In this document: positions 56,279-64,000 of the stretch, one piece after another
Position numbering within the stretch: position 1 is the first letter of the stretch
How the letters are laid out: every line of letters starts with the position of its first letter
Made by a program: the position numbers and the translations under genes
Assembly (NCBI GenBank): GCA_021234155.1
Contig: JAJEKV010000057.1
Coordinates: 4,003,821-4,067,820 of the forward strand
Source of the DNA: Isoetes taiwanensis
Taxonomy: Eukaryota; Streptophyta; Lycopodiopsida; Isoetales; Isoetaceae
Length of the DNA: 64,000 bases
Direction: 5' to 3'
The notes under the pieces: generated by a model
Databases searched by the model: none
Told to the model about the DNA's origin: nothing
What the model saw: only the letters and a program-made list of their open reading frames with translations

Positions 56279-56817
56279 ATGGCGCTTCAAACCACAGCCA
56301 TGGCTTGGGGCGTCACAGTGCTGGTTGTGATGCTATTATCGGGCGCATCTGGAGCAGAAAGTGATGGATCAGACAATGTAAAGCTTGGCTTGTCCAATCC
56401 ATTCCGACGGACATGCCTGAGCTTCCTCTGGTCCCTGGTGTTCTTCAAACAGGGGATGTGCTTCAATGGCTGGCTGGTAATGCCACACGAAGCCTAGACA
56501 TAGTTGCCCAATATCGGCAACTCTTGGCTCAACCGCACATTCCTGAATCTGGGGAATATGGCTTTACACAGAGTGAGATGGAGCACTTTGGAGCCCCGAT
56601 AGGTCATCAGAATATTGGAGCCCCGATATGGAGCCAAACAAATCCCCGACAGGCTGTGAATATGCAGGAGAGAAGCTTCTTCATAAAAAATGGTGGCAGA
56701 TCTTATAACAGGGGGCGTGGTTTTGTGGGTCGGATTTTAGGAAAGAAACTTGGAATGGCCGCTAAGACCATGGGCACAGCAGATGCGGCATTAGTGTGTA
56801 GGATGAGTTGTCTGTAA
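56279..56817 (+). pseudogene. Phospholipase-D-like first exon, frameshifted
   Basis: ATG at 56279 opens a signal-peptide-like start (MALQTTAMAWGVTVLVVMLL, SGASGAE). After one frame change near 56405 the second frame (56413-56817) gives MPELPLVPGVLQT, GDVLQWLAGNATRSL, DIVAQYRQLLAQPHIPESG and EYGFTQSEMEHFG. The spacing LPL.PGV..TGDVLQWLAGNAT....DI..QY..LLAQ recalls the N-terminal part of PLD3/4-type membrane-linked phospholipase D proteins, which hydrolyse phosphodiesters in the secretory pathway. No catalytic HxK motif is present, so only the first exon or so is here. GGAGCCCCGATA is doubled at about 56589-56630, after which the similarity fades. The identification is from memory and moderate. 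Confidence 0.45.
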
Positions 56818-56843
56818 ACCCGTAAGTTTTGCTACAATCTGCA

Positions 56844-57183
56844 ATGAGAAACAGATGGTGGGCGGCTCTGGTTTTGGTCGGAGCACTTTGCTCTGTTGCA
56901 AGGGCCACAAATGATGGGTCTGTCGTGTGCAGCAGCTTAAAAGATTTGGGCGCCCCTTGTACGAGCCTGAATGTTTCTCACTATGATTCCCCCAGCAAAG
57001 AAGCATGTTGTGATGCCCTGGCATCCATGGCATCTGCTGGATGCTTTTGCATCTGCTGGATGCTTTTGCAGCAGAACTCGTGATAGGAGCAGTGGCTTGG
57101 AGGATCTTGCTTGGAGCTTATGTTATATCAGATCTTTTCCTTCTAGAAGGCCTTTGTGCCTTACAAATTCAGGTAAGATTTAG
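56844..57183 (+). pseudogene. Lipid-transfer-like (eight-cysteine) protein exon, frameshifted
   Basis: ATG at 56844 (a preceding TTG is not a start) opens a signal peptide (MRNRWWAALVLVGALCSVARA), then the cysteine pattern CSSLKDLGAPC, EACCDALASM, GCFC of non-specific lipid-transfer-type proteins. A 19-bp unit (CATCTGCTGGATGCTTTTG) is repeated in tandem at 57031-57049 and 57050-57068. Because 19 is not a multiple of three, the frame ends at 57081. Without one unit the frame would continue with two more Cys to CLTNSG|GTAAG, a good splice donor at about 57174. The pattern fits an extracellular nsLTP or LTPG. It lies just downstream of the phospholipase-like fragment. Confidence 0.6.
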
Positions 57184-57189
57184 AAGTTC

Positions 57190-58375
57190 TACATATGTAT
57201 TTCTTGGGGAATGTTAGTTGTCAAAGGCTATGCCTGGTGTGATGCTATGAATTTTGTAACTAAATTCTTACCTGTCCCCAAAAACTTATGGTTGGAGCTT
57301 CAGCAGGACCTTGACAAAATATCATCCAAAGAATAAACTTCCAATGTTTTTAAAGTTTTTCAGGCTTTAGCATACCTAGCCAAGGTTATCCAGTTAAGAG
57401 AACTCATCCAGGATATGATTCATCCAAGAATGCTAACGTACATATATATGCCACTAGGATCCCGGCATTTCTTTCCACAAAGTTTTTAATTTTTTCATAG
57501 GCCCAAGGAGGTAATTGCATCATCCTTCATGGGATTTGCTGCAAACAGAACTACTTTTTGCAATGCTGCTTGGAAAACTATTGCATTGTTCTTTTGGTGC
57601 TTGCATTTGGGAATTATAAGTGTTGTAAACAACCGTGATACATGATCAGTCCAAGAATAAACTGGAAGGGAAAAGAAAGGAGGAAGACAGCCTCTAAGTG
57701 AAGCACTTTAACAAAGTGAAGCTTGGAAAGTTGCATGTTTCTTTCCTGGTATAACATTTTTTATACTCACTGTGCTCAATTTCCTGCTTTGGAGTAGTAA
57801 CAGCACAGGTGCCTCATGATGGTATTTGCCATAATGCTTGCAACGGGCACAGTTGGGTTCCTAACCTCTTTCTATTTTGTGCACTACCTTTTCTCTTCAA
57901 TCAAGCTAGATTGATAAAAGTTAATCGTGAGGAATTCGTCTACTTCTGGTACATTGCAAAAGTAGGTGAGTTGCAGCGATGCTTTTGAAGCCAAAGCATT
58001 CTTGGCATATATATCAGAAGTGACCGGATATTTACGATATTTACTGAGATCCTTTTTGCAATTTGTCAATATTTTAACTGAATTGATTCTTATTTTATTT
58101 TAATGTTAAATGTTCATTTCTAAGAAACTCAAAAAGGCAGCTCCACTCGTGGTATATACCCGCTGGATGGCCACATCATTCTTGCTATGGACTCGTTGGA
58201 TGGCCATTTGTGCATTTCAAATGTTTCCTAACGAGAAAACATTGTCATATCCGATGAATGGTCACATTGCAACAAACTATTTCAGCTAAAAATGCATTGT
58301 ATTAAATGAAAATGTAATATAATGTCCTTGATGTTTTATACAATCTCTTGAATTAATAAATAATATTTACGCCCT
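57190..58375. other. No gene recognised
   Basis: AT-rich intron-like or intergenic DNA following the GTAAG donor at about 57174. I see no matching downstream exon with the missing cysteines. TGGATGGCCA is repeated near 58165-58205. No tandem array of note. Confidence 0.3.
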
Positions 58376-58399
58376 TAAAATTTCTCTATTTTTCCTTTT

Positions 58400-58560
58400 G
58401 TTAGGGCCCGAAGGGCCCAAATTTTTTTTTGATATAACAACCAATACATAATTACCATTAACATTATTAACACAAACCATTGCATTCAATGCATTTAAAT
58501 TAAAATCCCCCTGAAACCCCCTTTGGTTTGGGTGCATATTCACACGGGGGGTTACGTAGG
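58400..58560 (-). repeat. Diverged relative of the SINE-like repeat
   Basis: Complement: GAATATGCACCCAAACCAAA, GGGGGTTTCAGGGGGATTTT, then GGTTGTTATATC, with GGGCCCTTCGGGCCC (perfect 15-bp palindrome, 58405-58419 on plus) at the end. The layout (GAATATG..., GGGGGTT.CAGGGG, ...TTGTTATA) follows the start of the repeat at 53630. Confidence 0.5.
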
Positions 58561-58619
58561 GCAGCGAGAGCCCCAAAAAATTTACAATACATGTACAAAA
58601 TTAACACCATTAAGTACAT

Positions 58620-59340
58620 CCTCTCAAACCTTATAGTATTTTGCAAACCTTAATATACAGTATACAAAAACTTGTAGATGCATACCCCACAAACGAGGAT
58701 CGCTATGTACGGTCCAGATCTTGGAATAAAGGGCAAATATGCACATTAGTTGAGTGAAAGAAATGGGGGTAAAAAGGTGCCATATAATGTGGTCCATATT
58801 ATGAAGCACAAGTTCCGACAAGAATATGACAGCAAATTTTGGAAAAGGAGTGAGGTAGACAAGTGGAAAGAATGTGTACCAAAATGGATGGCTAAGCATA
58901 TGGGCTATTTTCAGTAAGGCTGGCAAATGCACACACCTTGGGGAGCTCCTAAACCTTTACCAAATATATTTACACCTTTATGCCCCACTTTTCTTCACAG
59001 TTTTTTTTCCTCAATTTATATCTCATAAAACTTAAGATTTATGGCCCCCGACGTATCACAAAGTATTATTATTTTACCTCCATAGGTTTATGTGGTCCCT
59101 ATGTCTTTGCATGCAACAAACGTGCTCTGCACCATCTTGATCTCAGCTACCTTGCGTCATGCAGGGCCTCCTTGTCTAAAGATTCAAATCCATATATATA
59201 ATGTGAGATTCACCATTCCATCTAGAAGAATAAAAATCTAGCTCACTATAACGCTTTCTGGCATGGCACAATTATCCATAAGATAGCATGCCACACATAT
59301 CTTGCGCATGCTTATTGAACACGGTCAAAGCTTGAAACAA
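58620..59340. other. No gene recognised
   Basis: Several open frames of 70-100 codons on both strands are not recognisable. Some could be decayed LINE upstream sequence, since the reverse transcriptase fragment starts at 59355. Confidence 0.25.
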
Positions 59341-59354
59341 GCCTCTATATATGC

Positions 59355-59890
59355 TTTGTGGATTTTACTTCTGCCTTTGATACAGTACCTCGCGAGCTTC
59401 TTTGGCAGCGCTTGGAGTTCCGCAAGACCTTCAAAATGCAGTTTATCGACTCTATGAAAGAGTCTTTCCTAAGTTTCCAATATTGGGTACCCAAATCACT
59501 AATAATCTTGGAGTATGACATGGTTGCCCTCTATCTCCTACACTCTTTGGCTTGTACATTGATCAATTGGAAGAATGGCTTGATCACCATAGTGGCAGAG
59601 GCCCACATTTAGCACACTATATCATCAAGAAACTGATGTATGCTGATGATGTTTCGCTTATGGCACATACCGTTGCTAGTATACAATAACATTTACATGC
59701 TCTGTACAGTTTTTGTGAGAACACAGGCTTGCGTATTAATCTCCAAAAGACACAAGTTGTTGGTAGTTCAATCTTCTCGGCATATTGTTCCAACTTTGCA
59801 GTATGATAGCCACGAAGTTGAAGTTGTAGATAGCTACAAGTATCTTGGTGTAGAGTTCTGTAAGAACACACTTTGGGAACAAAACCATCA
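59355..59890 (+). pseudogene. Non-LTR retrotransposon reverse transcriptase fragment
   Basis: VDFTSAFDTVPRELLWQRL (59361-59417) is the palm motif of LINE reverse transcriptases; its first Asp is catalytic. In another frame LMYADDVSLMAH (59636-59672) gives the YADD active site. SFCENTGLRINLQKTQVV follows (59700-59760), then SYKYLGVEF (59832-59857). Three frames are used and stops interrupt them, so it is dead. The VDF..AFDTVPR and SYKYLGVEF words are closer to RTE-type elements than to plant L1, and the L1 fragment at 52541 is not part of it. Fragment length is about 170 residues. Confidence 0.85.
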
Positions 59891-60082
59891 TTCAATTAAA
59901 TTGGGTTTATGTCTTAATTTTGGGACAAATTTCATATTGCATGTTTTTAGTAGCATATTCAAATTCACACATTTCACCTCAAAATTATGAAAACGTAATA
60001 TCATGTTATTTACAAAATAGTCAATATTTCACAATATAGCACCATATCATAAAAACGTGATAACAAAAATTTACATAGTTAT

Positions 60083-62960
60083 TCAACTTTCTTCAAGCAC
60101 CCCCAATGATATCATAGCCTTCTTCCTGGCATCCTGAGGTATTGTAATTCTCGCATTTCTAGCTGGAATAGTGTTTGGAGTCCATGAGTACAAAACACTT
60201 TCATAGTCTAACCAAAGATCAGGATCACTCGGATTTCTCCTCCATCTCTTTGTCCAACAATCTGAGTACCTTTCTTTATCCGATACGTTGGTCAACTGAT
60301 GCACTGGACACCACCATTCCACCCGCACATGGTTGAAGTTAATATTACCTTCTTCTTTGCAAATATCAGAGATAGTGAACCCCAACCACACCGGATATGT
60401 ATCTAAATCGATGGCTTTACTACCACAAATTGGTGGCATTCCAAGTCAATGGAAGGTTCATAAGCATCCATGCCTAGAAACTTTGGCCTATTGTTCTTAG
60501 GACCAACATAGTGTTTGTCAGAAGGAGGAGGAGCATATTGCTTGCGAATGCTACTTACAGTGTCATCAAAATCCTCAGCACACCGCTAAGGTCTTCCACC
60601 TAGTCTTAGGCAACCACCCTTCTTTCAATTCATCTGAGGATGTGTCTATCTCCCCCAACAGGTTAATCACCTTCTTCCAGTAAGCCACCAAGGCACGGTT
60701 GGTGTCATCTGGATTGGTTTGCCAATGCTTTATATAGTCTTGGATTCCTTCCTTAGTCAATCCCAATTGCTTCACTTCTTGATAGGTTTTAAAGCTTTTG
60801 GTTGACCTAGAGGTATCATAGGCTTGCCATTCTCATCTCTCACCATATTTCCTCCCCTCCTCTCCACTCATCCTCACAAGGGTCTCATCTTCCATTGGAA
60901 GATTGGAATCCCATCTCTCACCCAAAAGTGAACTGCAGAGGCCTGGAATGACCTTCAAGATCCAATGTATAACCATCCACAAAGCTCTTCCAATCGGGCA
61001 CTTCTTCTATGAGAGAAGCTATAGGGTTTGGAGTAGTGCATTCATGCAAGATTTCCATTAGCCTAGGAAAGTTGGTCACCGTTTTTGCTTGATTATACAA
61101 CTATATTTGCCAAATAATGCATCCACATCCTCATGGGTATGCCCGGCATAAGAAACCCTAAATTAACTCTTTCAAATATCCCCACAAATTTTTAAGTAGG
61201 ATAGGAAAGAAAACATCCACCTGTTCTTATTTTGGCCAAAGACACAATTATCAAGTTGCAAGAGAAACCTTTTGGGTAGATCTTGAGGTTTTAGCACGTG
61301 AAGTTGAAGCTCCAACATGTTCATTAGACCCATGCTTCCTAAACCTTGCCTTCTTTGAACTTTTCAATATTGTTAGGGTTTCCATCTAACAATGCTCTAT
61401 GTAGTGCTGGCTAGGCGTAAGGTCCCCGGAGGTGACCATTGTATCCATTTTCATAGTTTCTCAAATACCTCATGATACTCCCAATATGAAAATCTGGACC
61501 ATCACTCCACAACTCCAAACTAAAATGGCCATAGTAGGTTTGATTCTGCCCATGCAAGATTGCCCCAGTCATTGAGATCTGTAAAGGGTATGATCTTCCA
61601 CATGACTTTGGTATGTACTTGAATTGTGGAAGACAAGTCTTTTGCTGGTCCATCTTGTCATGTATAATACATAAATAGTTATTGGGTTCCAATGCGGATA
61701 AAGTCCTCCACATCCAATAACATGATCTACATGATAGTTGGTCAGTCATATGGTCCTTCATATGCTCCCTTATCCTAGCCCTTTGACTAGGTTGCATAGT
61801 CTTATCAAGAGTCTCCTTCAACTTAGCACATAAATTGCACTTTGCAAAGTTGTTTGAAGTTGCTATGGTGACATGATTGAAATGCTTCTTCCATAACCTA
61901 CTAAAGCTAGGTTGGGATATTGGAAGAATTCCCAATTCTCAAGTAGGGAATTCACTTCTTCAAAAATACTCTTTTGAGTACAATGTGATGGCAACCTTTT
62001 CTCAACAACCTGCTCTTCCCTTTTCATCCCTTACGCTTTTGTGTGGCATAGACTACGCATTGAAATCAATATATTTTCAAATATCTCCCGGCAGCCGGGG
62101 TCCTAGGCTGTTGGTCTCAACAAACCATTATTTCCATGTAAAGCAATCCTGTTCCCCTCTGCCTGTTTTTTTTTGCCAATTATGCCATGAAGAAGTTGGA
62201 ATTGCATGGATACTCTGCCATGCTTTTGCACATATCCATTTGCCTAGCAAAGGGTATCTTTTTCTGTTTGGGTTTCTTTCATCTTGAAGTGCATGCTTTC
62301 GAAGATTGTGTACATGTAGGTCCTCCTCTCATCAACGATGTACTCTTGAAAAGTGGCTCTTGCTTCCACCAATTGTTCTATTGTGAAGAATTGCATACAA
62401 TCACTCAACAACAATCTGAGCCCCTAACCTTCACCATTGTCTCACGTTTGGTGTCACTAATCAACTTGGCTCTTTTGCTAGGATAATGTCTGGCAACTGA
62501 TACTTCTCCCCTTTTGCCTAGGTTTAGAGTTCCAACTGCCAATGGATCAATATCAAGACAATCATTGTCCCCAACAACCTCAGGCTCTGGAAAAATATAA
62601 TCCTCCACAAATTGAACACTACTTATAGGCCATGCCATGATGCAAGGAACCTCCAATTGCTTGACACAACCAAAACATTCCTTGTCACCCAAACCTTTAC
62701 CTTTCCAGTTGTCTTCCAACATCGAAATTGCAATACCAATATTGTCTTCCCCTAGCCTTTCATCATTAATGACGGCTTGACCGGGATCTGCTAGCACAAT
62801 GACTCCTTGGCCTACTATTTCCTTGTTGCACTTGTGCATGATTCTCACCTTCTTGTTCCTCCATTGCACCCTACTATAGAGGACTAATTGTTTTCTTCAA
62901 CATTCTTGCTAGGAGTTGGTTTTTCATTGATATTGCTCTTTTCACCATCTTGAGTTGGAG
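60083..62960 (-). pseudogene. Transposon-type protein remnant, right copy (DUF7869-like family)
   Basis: Minus-strand pieces in order: 62869-62405 (KVRIMHKCNKEIVGQGVIVL, NDERLGEDNIGIAISM, CVKQLEVPCIMAWP), frameshifted stretches to about 61950, 61935-61411 (FAKCNLCAKLKETLDK, IHDKMDQQKTCLPQ, GHFSLELWSDG), then 61100-60918, 60775-60575 (TKEGIQDYIKHWQTNPDDTN) and 60439-60083 (VEWWCPVHQLTNVSDKER, WTKRWRRNPSDPDLWLDYE). At least five lesions separate them. Its first third matches 1-1364. The DKMDQ..T motif and the Cys patterns are the basis for a DUF7869-like label. The C-terminal part is unrecognised. Confidence 0.6.
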
Positions 62961-63375
62961 GGGCACCATTGACCTAGGCAAATTGCACCCTTTTTAGTCA
63001 ATGAGTAAAAAAATTATTACACCATAAGATAAAAAAAAAACGCGTTACATTTATGGAATATGTAGAGGTAAATCAAATTTTTTAAAAGACAGAAATTCCT
63101 TGGAAATAGGTTTAATATAATAATAACAATGGGCGAAACGAAATCATTTAAAACAAAATTTTCATGGCAACAACAAAGGAAATGACATTTATATAAATAT
63201 ATCAAATTTTAATTATCGAAAATTTGGATATATGATTACGAAAAGACATATAACTAATAGACGTGAGAATTTATTATCCATAATAATATACCCTAGATAA
63301 TATAGCTGGCGGGAATTTCGTACGCCTGGCGTGTTATTTGAGGCAATAAATTATTCACGCTAATTTCTAATTAAC
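62960..63375. other. AT-rich 5' flank between divergent coding regions
   Basis: Very AT-rich, no frame. TAGCTGGCGGGAATTTCGTA, then CGCCTGGCGTG at 63307-63336, contains a weak relative of the palindrome core. The stretch lies between the minus-strand transposon gene (start near 62950) and the plus-strand acidic frame (63433), so it may have been a divergent promoter. Confidence 0.3.
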
Positions 63376-63377
63376 CC

Positions 63378-63386
63378 TATATAAAT
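63378..63386 (+). promoter_or_regulatory. Candidate TATA box (TATATAAAT)
   Basis: TATATAAAT lies 47-55 bp upstream of the ATG at 63433, in a usual plant core-promoter context (CCCTATATAAATCCGG). It fits transcription into the acidic frame that follows. Confidence 0.45.
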
Positions 63387-63432
63387 CCGGTTCACGCTCT
63401 CAAGACCATTACGTCCCAATTTTTTTTACGCC

Positions 63433-63860
63433 ATGAAGCGTTGACCTCGGTATTTCGAACTTCATGAAGAACCCGAGGTCTCGTCAAAGAGACGTCGGGT
63501 TGAAGAACCCCCTCTCTTCCCCCTCATAGATTTTCTTGCCCAATTCTCCTCTGATTCCGATTCAGAGGATGATGCTGATTTTGACATGGAAGAGGAGGAG
63601 TTGAGCTCCTCTGATTCCTCTGATTCTGAAGAGGAGGAAGAGGAGGAAGAGGAGGAGTTGGAGGAAGAGGAGGAGATGTCCTCCCAAGAGCATGAAACCG
63701 CTCTGCTTCAGGGTTGGCTTGACCACAAAAACAGAAATGAAATCTCAAGAAGAGGAGGAGGAGGAAGAGGAGGGGGGGGGGGAGGAAGAGGATGAGGAGG
63801 AAGGTCGAGAATTGACCCGGTTTTTTAGAATGGCCGAGAGATGAGCGAGGTTTGCATGTC
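63433..63860 (+). pseudogene. Acidic (Glu/Asp/Ser-rich) N-terminus, decayed
   Basis: ATG at 63433 (MKR) hits TGA in codon 4. The same frame then reads PRYFELHEEPEVSSKRRRVE, EPPLFPLIDFLAQFSSDSDS, then about 45 Glu/Asp/Ser residues and MSSQEHETALLQGWLDHKNR. It ends at 63795 after a G run, past which another frame resumes the acidic texture to about 63850. KRRRVE could be a nuclear signal. CGT-TGA could derive from CGT-CGA by a C-to-T change at a CpG, the change expected in methylated repeats. No domain is recognised. It may be a chromatin-type or transposon protein N-terminus. Confidence 0.45.
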
Positions 63861-63861
63861 T

Positions 63862-63890
63862 GATTTTTTTTTTTTTTTTTCCTTTCTTTC
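63862..63890. repeat. T-rich low-complexity run
   Basis: About 18 T followed by CCTTTCTTTCTTTTC. It could be the complement of a poly(A) tail but no element is attached. Further T run at 63961. Confidence 0.4.
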
Positions 63891-64000
63891 TTTTCTAACA
63901 CCTTTCTTCCTTCTTTGTTGCGGGGCGTGGAAGATCAATGATCTGAGATCCCGGCCCCCCTTTTTTTTGGTTGCTTCACGAAGCTTTGGACACGCCTCCC

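Noticed and set aside
63524-63901. Proline/leucine-rich minus-strand frame
   Set aside because: It is the complement of the acidic GAG-rich tract on the plus strand and has no family features.
1-64000. LTR retrotransposons (gag-pol, long terminal repeats)
   Set aside because: No protease, integrase or RNase H motifs and no long direct-repeat pair with TG...CA ends were recognised, unusual for a plant window; the repeats present are explained by segmental duplication.
1-64000. rRNA genes, telomere or centromere satellites, organelle-derived segments
   Set aside because: No recognisable sequences of these kinds were seen on either strand.

Overview
The window looks like transposon-rich intergenic DNA from a land plant with a large genome. 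The evidence is plant-type gene fragments (DUF674, a JINGUBANG-like WD40 protein, a non-specific lipid-transfer-like protein, trihelix domains), plant-type PIF/Harbinger, pogo-like and L1 elements, AT-rich sequence, and coding remnants with GT...AG-like introns broken by frameshifts. A gymnosperm or other large-genome lineage would fit, but lineage is inference. All similarity and orthology statements come from reading, not from database searches. Only one recognisable protein-coding frame is undamaged: a bare Ser/Thr kinase domain at 16194-17087 (-).

Layout. 1-1364 holds the end of a decayed transposon-type gene (-). A second copy lies at 60083-62960 (-), so the window is bracketed by one repeat family. 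1385-11200 is a mosaic of tandem repeats, gene-like exon remnants (3233, 4704, 5442, 7629-8794, 9235-9685) and a striking family of about twenty GC-rich palindromes with AAATCGCGCC arms, plus a 551-bp MITE at 10200-10750. 11731-33247 is unit 1 of a large tandem duplication. It is built of a kinase block K1 (with an internal 1.67-kb tandem duplication), block S1 (trihelix, PIF/Harbinger and SANT-like remnants, with a pogo-like element at 19053-22789 inserted at TA) and R repeats carrying a tRNA-promoter-like repeat.

Unit 2 starts at 33248. K2 carries the same kinase broken by a one-base deletion. It is followed by a segment with fused DUF674 and WD40 fragments (37025-38751), then S2 and the partial copies S3 and S4 (to about 47308). 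47300-55000 contains PIF/Harbinger pieces, a putative MITE, a 5'-truncated L1 fragment with a 12-bp target-site duplication nested in another retroelement tail, and a tandem array of the tRNA-like repeat. 56279-57183 holds adjacent signal-peptide exons of a phospholipase-D-like and a lipid-transfer-like gene. 59355-59880 is a reverse transcriptase fragment. 63378-63860 is a decayed acidic-protein gene.

Few of these genes plausibly work together. The main story is repeated local duplication and nested insertion, with the unexplained palindrome family at 3-11 kb the most unusual signal.
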